A stretch of 40,421 bases of DNA from Kiritimatiellia bacterium (GCA_030744755.1 JASLPY010000049.1:1-40421); one strand, 5' to 3'; positions 23,648-32,018 are shown, counted from the first letter of the stretch. Notes: a model not told the origin generated them from the sequence alone. Translations and numbers: made by a program.

Positions 23648-25825
23648 TTACTTCTCTTCTATGACGACCAGGGGCTGGCCTTTTTCTACGGCGTCGCCGT
23701 GATCGCACATGAATTTGACTACCTTGCAGTCGCAGGGAGCATTGATCTCGTTGAAGAGTTTCATGGCTTCCACGATGCAGATTGTGGCACCGCTCTTTAC
23801 GGAGTCACCTTCCTTGGCGAATTCCGGCTTGCCCGGACCGGCGGAGCGATAGAATGTTCCGTTCAAAGGAGCATCGACCGTTGGTCCTTCCGCCTCTGCG
23901 CCTGCTTGTTCTGCGCCGGCTTCCACCTCTGCCGGCTCTTCAGTAATAGCCTCGACCTGCGCCTCTTCGGAGGCAACCGGTTCAAGTGCTTCCGCCTTGA
24001 CCCTGGAAGTGGTTGCTCCCTCTGCACGCATGCTCAGGTTGAGATCGTTTCTGCGGATTGTAAGTTCCGTCAAGCCGAGATCATTGACCTTTCCTATAAG
24101 CCCCTGGATTTCGTTGTAGTCATTCTGTGAGAGGAAGGGCTTGGGCGGCGCGATGGCCGGCACCGGCCTTCCTTTGCCTTCCTGCTCGATCTTGACCCGT
24201 TCGAGGTCCGCGGGCGTGGAGGGTCTTTCCTCCAGCGGGAGGTCGCGCCACTTGAAGAAATCGTTTGCAGGTTCGGGGAAGAGACAGAACGAGATTATGT
24301 CCTCTTCCGTGGTTATGAGCTTCGGATCTATTCCGTCGGTAGCATTCGGAAGCATAGGCTTCAAGCGATCGGCCGGCCTTCCTGTGATGGTCTTTATCTT
24401 GCCGAGGATCTTTCGTTTGATGGCCGGCTTGATAGGTGCTGGTGAGCGCCCATAGAGTCCCCTCACGTAGTCCTTGGTCTCCTGGGGAACCATCGCGTAA
24501 CGCTCGCCGGCCAGCACGTTCATGACTGCTTGAACACCGATGATCTGGCTTGTAGGTGTTACGAGCGGCGGGTAACCCATATCCTTGCGGGTTCGCGGAA
24601 GTTCTTCGAGCACGTCGGGCAACTTGTCGAGGGCCCCCTGCTGTTCGAGCTGAGACCTGAGATTCGAAATCATGCCACCGGGAATGTGATGCAGCAGGAT
24701 TTCCGGATCTATAGGGTTGATGGGTTGGTGGCTGAGCTTCCTGGAAGGCGCCAACCCCGTGAAGAATCTGCATATCTTTCTCAGGGCTTCGACGTCCAGG
24801 TTGGCGTTGTAAGGTGTTTCGTCGAAGATCGCCAGCATCGTTTCCACGGGAGGCTGCGAGGAGAAACCCGACATAACGGATATCGCGCAGTCGATTGCTC
24901 CCGCCCCGGCACGCACGGCTTCCACGTAGGTTGCCGTTCCCATGCCACTGGTGGAGTGCGTATGCAGCTGTATGGGTACTCTGATGTTTTTAACCAAGGC
25001 CTTGATGAGCTTCTCCGCCGAGATGGGAGACAGGATGCCGGCCATGTCCTTTATGACCAGCGAATCGATACCCATTGCCACCTGTTCCATAGCGATGCGG
25101 ACATATTCATCAACAGTATGCACGGGACTGATCGTGTAGCAAATGGTTCCCTGTGCGTGTCCACCGTGCTGCTTTACACTCTTGATTGCCTGTTCGAGAT
25201 TCCGGTTGTCGTTAAGAGCGTCGAAAATCCGGAAAATATCCACGCCGTTTTCGACTGCCAGCTCGACAAAACGGTCCAGCAGGTCGTCGGGATAGTGCTT
25301 GTACCCGAGGACATTCTGTCCGCGAAGCAGCATTTGCAGGGGGGTCTTCTTGGCACGGGACTTGATCTGGCGCAGACGTTCCCAGGGGTTTTCACGAAGG
25401 AATCGCAGGCAGACGTCGAAGGTGGCTCCGCCCCAGACCTCGAGAGAGTAGTAGCCCGCGCCGTCTATGACATCGATGATCTCCATGATATCGGACGTGC
25501 GCATCCGGGTTGCCCACAGTGACTGGTGGGCATCACGCAGCGTGGTGTCCGTTATGCGCAGAGGAATACGCTTGGCCGGCTTTGTTGCCACAGGGGATTT
25601 CCTGGCTTTCGCCGTGATGGTTGGTCTGGCCTTGCGGGCGGTAGCCTTTTTCGCGGGTGCGGTCTTTCTTGCCGCCTTCTTCACGGTTCTCTTCACAGTC
25701 TTCTTTACGGGCTTCTTTGACGCTTTCTTGACAGCTTTCTTGACTGGCTTCTTAACCGGTTTCTTCGCTGCAGCCTTCTTTGGCTTAGCTGCCTTCTTTT
25801 TCGTTCTCTTGGTCGTGGTGGCCAT
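23648..25825 (-). CDS. Carboxyltransferase-biotin carrier fusion with Lys-rich tail
   Basis: A 725-residue three-part protein. Residues 1-86 are Lys/Ala/Pro repeats (KKPVKKPVKKAVKK) like histone H1 tails. Residues 88-560 form a PycB/OadA/transcarboxylase-5S carboxyltransferase: DTTLRDAHQS (93-102), K259 in VIKDMAG and the metal pair H288/H290 in LHTHSTSG. Residues 567-605 (NDYNEIQGLIGKVND) resemble the AccB N-terminus. After an acidic Glu/Ala linker, 656-725 form a biotinyl domain with K689 in EAMKL and the AccB-type thumb GTFYRSAGPGKPEF. It should move carboxyl between oxaloacetate (or pyruvate) and biotin. It is last in an operon with accD and accA. AAAGGA precedes the ATG. Confidence 0.88.
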   Translation of the reverse strand: MATTTKRTKKKAAKPKKAAAKKPVKKPVKKAVKKASKKPVKKTVKRTVKKAARKTAPAKKATARKARPTITAKARKSPVATKPAKRIPLRITDTTLRDAHQSLWATRMRTSDIMEIIDVIDGAGYYSLEVWGGATFDVCLRFLRENPWERLRQIKSRAKKTPLQMLLRGQNVLGYKHYPDDLLDRFVELAVENGVDIFRIFDALNDNRNLEQAIKSVKQHGGHAQGTICYTISPVHTVDEYVRIAMEQVAMGIDSLVIKDMAGILSPISAEKLIKALVKNIRVPIQLHTHSTSGMGTATYVEAVRAGAGAIDCAISVMSGFSSQPPVETMLAIFDETPYNANLDVEALRKICRFFTGLAPSRKLSHQPINPIDPEILLHHIPGGMISNLRSQLEQQGALDKLPDVLEELPRTRKDMGYPPLVTPTSQIIGVQAVMNVLAGERYAMVPQETKDYVRGLYGRSPAPIKPAIKRKILGKIKTITGRPADRLKPMLPNATDGIDPKLITTEEDIISFCLFPEPANDFFKWRDLPLEERPSTPADLERVKIEQEGKGRPVPAIAPPKPFLSQNDYNEIQGLIGKVNDLGLTELTIRRNDLNLSMRAEGATTSRVKAEALEPVASEEAQVEAITEEPAEVEAGAEQAGAEAEGPTVDAPLNGTFYRSAGPGKPEFAKEGDSVKSGATICIVEAMKLFNEINAPCDCKVVKFMCDHGDAVEKGQPLVVIEEK

Positions 25826-25853
25826 GGCGTCCTTTCCGACTCATTGTCTTATG

Positions 25854-26795
25854 TCAAAATCTTCCAATTTTCGCGTACTTATCAAAACGTCTTTCCGTCA
25901 ATTTTCGTCCCGAAACCTTTGAGAGCTTCTCCAGGTGGCGAAGGATAGTTTCCTTTACCGCCGGCAGGGCCTCTGAGTAACTGCGGTGAGCACCGCCCGA
26001 GGGTTCCTTGATGATCTCGTCAATCACGCCAAGTTCCAGCAGTGATTCAGCCGTAAGTTTGAGGGCATCGGCTGCTACCGGAGCCTTTGAGCCGTCGCGC
26101 CACAGAATAGATGCGCAACCTTCCGGGGAGATTACCGAGTAAACAGAGTTCGAAAGCATGAGCACTACATCGCCGACACCAATGCCGATCGCCCCGCCGC
26201 TGCCGCCTTCACCTGTAATCACAACAACAATTGGTGTTTCCAGTGTGGCCATCTCCATAAGATTCCTGGCGATTGCTTCGGCCTGGCCGCGCGCTTCCGC
26301 CTCGAGCCCGGGATAGGCGCCCGGGGTGTCAATCAGGCTGAGCACGGGAATTCTGTATTTCTCGGCCAGCTTCATCAGGCGAAGGGCCTTGCGGTATCCC
26401 TCGGGGTTAGCCATCCCGAAGTTGGACTTGATATTCTCCTCTACGGTCTTTCCCTTCTGGTGTCCTATGAGCATTACTCGGACGTCGTCTATTTTTGCGA
26501 AGCCACCGATTATGCCCTGATCATCACCAAAACACCTGTCGCCATGCAGTTCGATGAACTCGCTGCACATACCGGTGATGTAATCCCTGATCAAAGGACG
26601 CTGGCTATGCCGGGCTACCTGGACGGTCTGCCATGGCGTGAGTTTCGAATACGTCTTCTTGCTGATAGACTTCATCTTTTTTTCAAGTTCCGCGATTTCG
26701 GTGTCGAACTTTACATCCTCATTTTCATTGAGTTTGACCAGTTCCGCCATTTTCTCTTCCAGCTCTACCAGAGGTTTTTCAAAGTCCATAGACAT
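25854..26795 (-). CDS. accA: Acetyl-CoA carboxylase carboxyltransferase subunit alpha
   Basis: A 313-residue crotonase-fold subunit which with AccD transfers carboxyl from biotin to acetyl-CoA, forming malonyl-CoA. The N-terminal helix (EKPLVELEEKMAELVKL), TPWQTVQVARHSQRP, FGMANPEGYRKALRLM and the glycine-rich GEGGSGGAIGIGVGD are typical. The start at 26795 has GGGGAGG six bases upstream; a longer frame to 26942 runs into the preceding gene and is rejected. It lies 14 bases after the ParB-domain gene and 28 before the fusion gene. Confidence 0.96.
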   Translation of the reverse strand: MSMDFEKPLVELEEKMAELVKLNENEDVKFDTEIAELEKKMKSISKKTYSKLTPWQTVQVARHSQRPLIRDYITGMCSEFIELHGDRCFGDDQGIIGGFAKIDDVRVMLIGHQKGKTVEENIKSNFGMANPEGYRKALRLMKLAEKYRIPVLSLIDTPGAYPGLEAEARGQAEAIARNLMEMATLETPIVVVITGEGGSGGAIGIGVGDVVLMLSNSVYSVISPEGCASILWRDGSKAPVAADALKLTAESLLELGVIDEIIKEPSGGAHRSYSEALPAVKETILRHLEKLSKVSGRKLTERRFDKYAKIGRF

Positions 26796-26809
26796 TGCCG
26801 ACCTCCCCG

Positions 26810-27214
26810 TCAGTTTGAAGTGCCAAAGACCTTCTTGATTCCATTCACGAGACCGGCGCCCGGCACTGATCTCCCGGAGACTGCCCTCTTCTTGATTTCG
26901 ATATGAGCCTCGATTTCCTCGCTGGTGAGCGATTGCCTGCACAGGTTCTCGTCGGCCTGGATGTCCAGGGCCTTCATACTCCCGGCTTCAATTCCCAGCC
27001 TGCACACCGAGACCTTTTTCCGGCCAATATTCCGGCAGGCCTGGAGCCGCCTCCCGCCGGTTATGAGGACGTTGTTGGCATCCACGATGATGGGGCAGAG
27101 GAGCCCGAGTTTCTGGATGGATGCCTCGAGGGTGCCGAGGTCACCGTCATCCTTCCGTGGCCGGTCTTTGACGATGACATCGTCAATCGCCATTTCAACG
27201 ATATTGGTTTGCAT
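26810..27214 (-). CDS. Short ParB-domain protein inside the acc operon
   Basis: A 134-residue protein with only the N-terminal ParB/Spo0J domain. It has DRPRKDDGDLGTLEASI, PIIVDANNVLITGGRR (GGRR at 53-56 matching the GERR nucleotide-binding box) and DENLCR (88-93, matching ENxxR). These correspond to the CTP-binding motifs of ParB. The helix-turn-helix and dimerisation domains are absent: about 30 residues follow the motif. It lies 13 bases after accD and 14 before accA, so it is cotranscribed with both. A nucleotide-sensing or protein-binding role is possible; a partition role is unlikely. Confidence 0.8.
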   Translation of the reverse strand: MQTNIVEMAIDDVIVKDRPRKDDGDLGTLEASIQKLGLLCPIIVDANNVLITGGRRLQACRNIGRKKVSVCRLGIEAGSMKALDIQADENLCRQSLTSEEIEAHIEIKKRAVSGRSVPGAGLVNGIKKVFGTSN

Positions 27215-27227
27215 GATGATGACTTCC

Positions 27228-28070
27228 TTATCTAGCGCGCCAGTAGCGCAGCACGTTCATCAGGTAGTCTTTCATTTCACTGCGGTTAACTATGCTATCA
27301 ATGAACCCGTGATCAAGCAGATACTCGGCTGTCTGGAAGTCATCCGGGAGCTTCTGCTTGATTGTCTCTTCGATAACGCGCCGTCCTGCGAATCCGATCA
27401 GCGCGCCGGGTTCGGATATATTTATGTCGCCAACCATGGCATAACTGGCTGATACGCCACCGGTGGTTGGGTGTGTGAGGATGGAGATGTAGGGAATTCG
27501 AGCCTTGTGGAGCCTGGCAATGCCGGCACAGGTTTTGGCCATCTGCATGAGCGACACAATCCCTTCATGCATCCTGGCGCCACCCGATGCGGAGACTACA
27601 ATGTAGGGCAACTTGTGCTTCAGTGCGTACGTGGCCGCCCTGAGAATTTTCTCGCCCGTTCCGCTTCCAAGGCTGCCGCCGAGGAACCTGAAGTCCATTA
27701 CCGCCATTACAATCCGGCGGCCGGAGATCTTGCCACGTCCCGTCAGTACGGATTCGTTAAGGCCCGTTTTTTCTTTGGCTGCTTCCGCCTTGTCGGCATA
27801 CCTGCCCTTGCCATCCACGAACTCCAGGGGGTCGGTTGTGGAAACGCTTCCGCCCAGCTCATGCCAGGTTCCCGTATCCAGGATTAGCTTAACGCGCTCG
27901 TGGCAGGTGAGCCGGTCATGGAAATTGCACTTCGGGCATACCTTGAGCCCCTTATGCCACTCCTCTTTAAACACGTGGGCCTCGCACGAAGGACAAACCA
28001 CCCACATGTCTTCGCTCTTGGTCTTTCCCTGTGCCGCAGGCTTACTGCGCGATCTATTGAACCAACCCAT
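27228..28070 (-). CDS. accD: Acetyl-CoA carboxylase carboxyltransferase subunit beta
   Basis: A 280-residue partner of AccA. The N-terminal zinc ribbon has C26, C29, C45 and C48 (CPSC, CPKC). The crotonase core has GSLGSGTGEKILRA, SASGGARMHEG and LTHPTTGGVSASYAMVGD. The length is normal. It is the first gene of the minus-strand operon accD, ParB-domain gene, accA, fusion gene. Confidence 0.97.
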   Translation of the reverse strand: MGWFNRSRSKPAAQGKTKSEDMWVVCPSCEAHVFKEEWHKGLKVCPKCNFHDRLTCHERVKLILDTGTWHELGGSVSTTDPLEFVDGKGRYADKAEAAKEKTGLNESVLTGRGKISGRRIVMAVMDFRFLGGSLGSGTGEKILRAATYALKHKLPYIVVSASGGARMHEGIVSLMQMAKTCAGIARLHKARIPYISILTHPTTGGVSASYAMVGDINISEPGALIGFAGRRVIEETIKQKLPDDFQTAEYLLDHGFIDSIVNRSEMKDYLMNVLRYWRAR

Positions 28071-28149
28071 TTGAATACACCCTTTCTTATCTCAACGCGA
28101 ACGCCATTATTGAACCATGGAGTTCGGGTTTCAAGTGAAAAAGGGGAGA

Positions 28150-28206
28150 GGAATTTGCGCATGGGGCAAATTCCCATGGTTGAAGGTTGAAGGTTGATGG
28201 TTGATG
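28150..28206. repeat. Hairpin plus heptamer array between acc and fab operons
   Basis: GGAATTTGC (28150-28158) pairs with GCAAATTCC (28166-28174). CATGGG (28160-28165) can instead pair with CCCATG (28173-28178), so two folds compete. Directly after come four 7-bp units: GGTTGAA twice and GGTTGAT twice (28179-28206). The block sits in the divergent control region of the two lipid-synthesis operons. Confidence 0.7.
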
Positions 28207-28216
28207 GTCGTATAGT
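28187..28216 (+). promoter_or_regulatory. Predicted promoter of the rsmD-fab cluster
   Basis: TATAGT (28211-28216) is five of six to the -10 consensus. TTGAAG (28187-28192), formed by the heptamer array, lies 18 bases upstream as a -35 element. Transcription would start near 28223, only a few bases before the rsmD ATG at 28229. Confidence 0.45.
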
Positions 28217-28228
28217 AGAGGGGTTGCG

Positions 28229-28834
28229 ATGAGGATTACTGGCGGAAGACTTTGCGGCAGACGAGTGCCTGTACCTCGTGTTGCCGGAGTGAGGCCAACC
28301 CAGGATCGTGTGCGAGAGGCAATATTCTCTTCGCTGGCTGCCAGGCTTGATGGGGCCAGCTTTCTTGACCTCTTTGCCGGTTCGGGTGTGGTTGGGCTTG
28401 AGGCTTGGAGCAGGGGCGCAGAATCTGTTTCGTGGGTTGAACGCAATGCACGCGTTCTGAAGCAGTTGAAAGACAATGTACGGGAATTCTGCGGCACTGA
28501 CTCGGGAGTGTTCAGGGGCAGTGCCCTGGGGTTTGTGAACCGCTGTGCGCCCCGGCAGCCGTTTGATATAGTCTTTGCGGATCCGCCATACGGCAGTTCC
28601 ACGGGGCCGGTATCATTGCGGGGCGGCGGAAAAGACTCGGAAACAGAGGCGATCATGCTCACGGTTGCCAGGCGGCAGTTGCTGGCAGAGGACGGTATTT
28701 TCGTTCTGGAACTGGCCGCGGAAGAGCGTTTTGCGGAGCCTGCGGGGTGGCGGATGATCGACGACAGAAAATACGGTCGTACCAAGCTGAGACTGTTCAC
28801 CCTGCAGCCGGACGACCTGGAGGACGGGAAATGA
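28229..28834 (+). CDS. rsmD: 16S rRNA (guanine-966 N2)-methyltransferase
   Basis: A 201-residue SAM-dependent methyltransferase modifying G966 of 16S rRNA. It begins MRITGGRLCGRRVPVP with RPTQDRVREAIFSSL, the RsmD hallmark. The SAM site is DLFAGSGVVGLEA (47-59) and the catalytic motif is DPPY (118-121). An insert after DPPY (STGPVSLRGGGKDSETE) is unusual but in frame. It overlaps coaD by 4 bp, the common rsmD-coaD arrangement. Confidence 0.95.
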   Translation: MRITGGRLCGRRVPVPRVAGVRPTQDRVREAIFSSLAARLDGASFLDLFAGSGVVGLEAWSRGAESVSWVERNARVLKQLKDNVREFCGTDSGVFRGSALGFVNRCAPRQPFDIVFADPPYGSSTGPVSLRGGGKDSETEAIMLTVARRQLLAEDGIFVLELAAEERFAEPAGWRMIDDRKYGRTKLRLFTLQPDDLEDGK

Positions 28835-29325
28835 ATCAGCTGGCAATCTATGCGGGAACCTTCGATCCGATGACACTGGGTCACTGGGACCTGATCGAAC
28901 GTTCGGCCGAAATCTTTCAGAACCTCATCCTTGGCGTAACGACGAACCCGGCGAAGGATCCCATGTTCTCTACGGAAGAGCGGATGGACATGGCGCGCGA
29001 TGTAGTTAAGGGCCTTGAGAACGTGGAGGTGGATACCTTCGAAGGTCTTCTTATCGACTATGCCAAGCTCAGGGGGTCAAGAGTTCTCATAAGGGGGTTG
29101 CGCGCCTATTCGGATTTCGAATACGAGTTTCAGATGGCCCTCACGAACAGGAAGCTTGCGCCGGAGATTGAAACTCTTTTCATGATGCCGAAGGAAATAC
29201 ACAGCTACGTCAGTTCAAGCACTGTGAGAGAAGTGGCCAGGTTCGGCGGTGATGTGAGCGAGTTCGTGCCGTCATCGGTTCTCAAGGTCATTGGCGAGAA
29301 ATTGGGCCACGGAGGCGCCGGCTGA
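28831..29325 (+). CDS. coaD: Phosphopantetheine adenylyltransferase
   Basis: A 164-residue enzyme of CoA synthesis that joins ATP and 4'-phosphopantetheine into dephospho-CoA. The nucleotidyltransferase motif is TLGH (15-18) in GTFDPMTLGHWDLI. The family motifs VLIRGLRAYSDFEYEFQMA and SSSTVREVARFGGDV are also present. The ATG overlaps the rsmD stop. It precedes the fatty acid genes, whose carrier protein needs a CoA-derived arm. Confidence 0.97.
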   Translation: MNQLAIYAGTFDPMTLGHWDLIERSAEIFQNLILGVTTNPAKDPMFSTEERMDMARDVVKGLENVEVDTFEGLLIDYAKLRGSRVLIRGLRAYSDFEYEFQMALTNRKLAPEIETLFMMPKEIHSYVSSSTVREVARFGGDVSEFVPSSVLKVIGEKLGHGGAG

Positions 29326-29347
29326 GAATGCCGGCGGAGGCACCGAA

Positions 29348-29821
29348 ATGATTGTTCAACCACACAGGATACCGTTCGAGGGCGTACAGCGCACCGGCGA
29401 GGAGCCTGCGGAAATCCTGTTGCTGGAGGACGATGAAGAGATCCAGCCGTTCGGCCCCGTCGTTTACAACCTTCACCTCCAGGTGGCGCTGCACGACCTT
29501 ATCGTTAACGGGTCCATATTGGTGAAGCTCAAGCGCCGGTGCGTGAAATGTACCGAGTTCTTCCCCGCGGAAGTATCCGAACCTGCCTTCAGCAGGGCGA
29601 TCCATCTCACCGAAGAAGAGGAATCTGTGGACTTGACCCCCGATATCCGTGAAGCTATTATCCTCGCCCTTTGTGCTCACCCTGTGTGCGATCCGGGGTG
29701 TAAAGGATTATGTACGCAATGTGGAGCCAATTTGAACAAGCAGTCCTGTGACTGCCAGCAACCGGAAGATATCCGGTGGGCGGCACTGGGCAATCTGAAG
29801 ATTGAGCAACAGGAGGAGTAA
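29348..29821 (+). CDS. yceD: YceD/DUF177-family protein
   Basis: A 157-residue DUF177 protein; in plants and bacteria the family is linked to 23S rRNA accumulation and is often encoded before rpmF. Cys pairs C65/C68 (CVKC) and a C-terminal cluster (C114, C118, C122, C125, C134, C136 in HPVCDPGCKGLCTQCG) probably bind metal. The ATG at 29348 is chosen over an upstream ORF extension of 19 residues that lacks similarity. The gene ends two bases before rpmF and carries its ribosome-binding site. Confidence 0.9.
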   Translation: MIVQPHRIPFEGVQRTGEEPAEILLLEDDEEIQPFGPVVYNLHLQVALHDLIVNGSILVKLKRRCVKCTEFFPAEVSEPAFSRAIHLTEEEESVDLTPDIREAIILALCAHPVCDPGCKGLCTQCGANLNKQSCDCQQPEDIRWAALGNLKIEQQEE

Positions 29822-29823
29822 CG

Positions 29824-30006
29824 ATGGCGGTACCAAAAAGGAAGACATCAAAGAGCAAGAGTCGCTCCCGCAAGCGGTCTCACAGCAAGCCACTTGCCGC
29901 CGCCGGACCCTGTTCCGAATGCGGCGCACCAAAAGAACTGCACCGAGTGTGTCCGTCGTGCGGATACTATGACGGGAAGCAGGTCATGAACGTCGAAGCG
30001 GATTGA
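29824..30006 (+). CDS. rpmF: 50S ribosomal protein L32
   Basis: A 60-residue ribosomal protein beginning MAVPKRKTSKSKSRSRK. A zinc ribbon is formed by C30, C33, C43 and C46 (CSEC, CPSC). GGAGGAG lies upstream, inside the end of yceD. yceD-rpmF-plsX-fab is a widespread gene order linking ribosome and lipid synthesis. Confidence 0.97.
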   Translation: MAVPKRKTSKSKSRSRKRSHSKPLAAAGPCSECGAPKELHRVCPSCGYYDGKQVMNVEAD

Positions 30007-30012
30007 CAATCG

Positions 30013-31020
30013 ATGCGAATTGCCGTCGATGCCATGGGGGGGGACCACGCTCCCCGAGAGACTGTCAGAGGTGCCGTTGCGGCAGCAAAGGACCTTGACG
30101 GCCTATCGAGAGTAATACTCGTCGGCGACGAGAAGGCTATAAATATGGAGCTCGCACGTTGCGGCGGATCCTGCGACAAGATCGATATCCACCACGCTTC
30201 AGAAGTGGTGGAAATGGATGAATCCCCGGCCCTGGCAATCCGGCGAAAAAAAGACTCTTCCATAGGCCGTGCTGTTGACCTGGTTAAGAAAGGCGAGGCT
30301 GACGCCGTCGTTTCCGCGGGTAATACTGGTGCAGTCGTTGTTGCCGCCACTCTCAAACTGCGGACCCTCGAAGGTATTGAACGCCCGGCGATCGCCGCGA
30401 TCATGCCCACCAAGGATCGCCCGTTCGTGCTGGTGGACGCCGGTGCCAATATGGACTGTTCCCCGAAACTGATCTCGCAGTTTGCGATCATGGGCAGCGT
30501 GTATTCGCGTGTCATAATGGGACAGGAGAACCCCATCGTGGGCCTTCTCAGCATCGGCGGCGAGGATATAAAAGGAAACGAGATCACCAAGGAGAGCTTT
30601 GGTCTGCTCAGCGAGCTGGATCTTAATTTCCGCGGTAACATCGAGGGTCATGATCTGTTTGAAGGCGAAACCGATGTCGTCGTTTGCGACGGGTTCGTCG
30701 GAAACGTCGTTCTAAAGACAAGCGAAAGCATTGCCCACGCTATCGGTCACTGGCTAAAACAGGAATTCACCCGCAACCTCGTTCGCAAGCTGGGGGCCGG
30801 ACTTCTGTCAGGTGCACTCAGGACAATGAAGCATCGGCTGGACCCGGAAATGTACGGAGGGGCGCCCTTGCTGGGCGTGAAAGGTGTTTGCATTATCACG
30901 CATGGTGCTTCATCATATCGCGCAATTTTCCATGCCATACGCGTGGCTGCTGAATCAGTGCATCATCATCTGAATCAGGTGATCGTCAGTGAAACGGGTA
31001 AGATGGGTCGTTTACAATGA
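30013..31020 (+). CDS. plsX: Phosphate acyltransferase PlsX
   Basis: A 335-residue enzyme that converts acyl-ACP to acyl-phosphate, feeding phospholipid synthesis. Recognised from MRIAVDAMGGDHAPRETVRG, VSAGNTGAVV, VDAGANMDCSP, NPIVGLLSIGGEDIKGN and VCDGFVGNVVLKTSES. The length is normal. It starts six bases after rpmF and its stop overlaps the fabH ATG by 4 bp. Confidence 0.97.
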   Translation: MRIAVDAMGGDHAPRETVRGAVAAAKDLDGLSRVILVGDEKAINMELARCGGSCDKIDIHHASEVVEMDESPALAIRRKKDSSIGRAVDLVKKGEADAVVSAGNTGAVVVAATLKLRTLEGIERPAIAAIMPTKDRPFVLVDAGANMDCSPKLISQFAIMGSVYSRVIMGQENPIVGLLSIGGEDIKGNEITKESFGLLSELDLNFRGNIEGHDLFEGETDVVVCDGFVGNVVLKTSESIAHAIGHWLKQEFTRNLVRKLGAGLLSGALRTMKHRLDPEMYGGAPLLGVKGVCIITHGASSYRAIFHAIRVAAESVHHHLNQVIVSETGKMGRLQ

Positions 31021-32018
31021 GTGAAATCGCAAGCGTTGGCATCAGAATCGCCATAACAGGTACGGGCGCTTACCTTCCCGAACGTGTCTTAACCAATGAC
31101 GACCTGTCCACAATGGTCGACACATCCGATGAATGGATTCAGGCACGAACAGGAATGCGGGAACGTCGCATTGCACGGGAAGATGAGGCCACGTCAGATA
31201 TGGGAGCAGTTGCGGCCACCCGTGCGTTGGAGAGCGCCGGGGTTGATGCGGCCGAAGTGGACCTGATCATAGTGGCCACCTGTACCCCGGACATGATTTT
31301 TCCCAGTACGGCCTGCCATATCCAGGAACTGATCGGTGCTAAGAACGCTTTCTGTTTTGATCTCAGCGCGGCCTGTTCAGGATTCCTTTACGGGATTGAA
31401 ACGGCGCGCGGAATGATCACCTCCGGAGTCTACAAGACGGTACTGGTCATCGGTGCGGAAAAGATGAGCAGCATTACCGACTGGGAAGACCGGGGCACCT
31501 GTATTCTGTTCGGGGACGGTGCGGGAGCCGCTGTTCTGCAGGCCGGAGACGAAGGTCATGGAATCATGTCCACTGTTATGGGCTCCGACGGATCGCTCGG
31601 TGATCTCCTGAAGCTTCCCGCCGGTGGCAGCCGTACCCCTGCCAGCGCGCAGACGGTGGAGGACCGCTTGCATTTCACCAAAATGGGCGGAAACCAGGTC
31701 TTCAAGCATGCAGTCCTGTGCATGAGCGAAGCTGGGCAAAAAGCCCTGGACCTTGCCGGCCTCGAGATTGCCGACGTGGATTGGGTGATTCCACACCAGG
31801 CAAATATGCGGATCATAAACGCTATCGCGGAAAGGGCCGAAGTTCCCCTGGAGAAACTGTGCGTCAATCTAGAGAGAGTCGGCAATCTGTCCGGCGCCTC
31901 CGTTCCGGTTGTACTCGATGAAGCAGTGCGCGATGGCCGGATCAAGCGGGGTGACATCATTCTTTTCGTAGTTTTCGGCGCCGGCTTCACTTGGGGTGCC
32001 ATGGTCTTGCAGTGGTGA
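31017..32018 (+). CDS. fabH: Beta-ketoacyl-ACP synthase III
   Basis: A 333-residue enzyme condensing acetyl-CoA with malonyl-ACP to begin fatty acid synthesis. The triad is C120 (DLSAACSGFLYG), H260 (IPHQANMRI) and N290 (VGNLSGASVP). The substrate-binding DTSDEWIQARTGMRERR is typical. It overlaps plsX by 4 bp, and 117 bases separate it from fabD. Confidence 0.97.
   Translation: MSEIASVGIRIAITGTGAYLPERVLTNDDLSTMVDTSDEWIQARTGMRERRIAREDEATSDMGAVAATRALESAGVDAAEVDLIIVATCTPDMIFPSTACHIQELIGAKNAFCFDLSAACSGFLYGIETARGMITSGVYKTVLVIGAEKMSSITDWEDRGTCILFGDGAGAAVLQAGDEGHGIMSTVMGSDGSLGDLLKLPAGGSRTPASAQTVEDRLHFTKMGGNQVFKHAVLCMSEAGQKALDLAGLEIADVDWVIPHQANMRIINAIAERAEVPLEKLCVNLERVGNLSGASVPVVLDEAVRDGRIKRGDIILFVVFGAGFTWGAMVLQW

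Noticed and set aside
24530..25522. A 330-codon open frame opposite the carboxyltransferase fusion
   Set aside because: Antisense shadow; the minus-strand protein carries all catalytic motifs.
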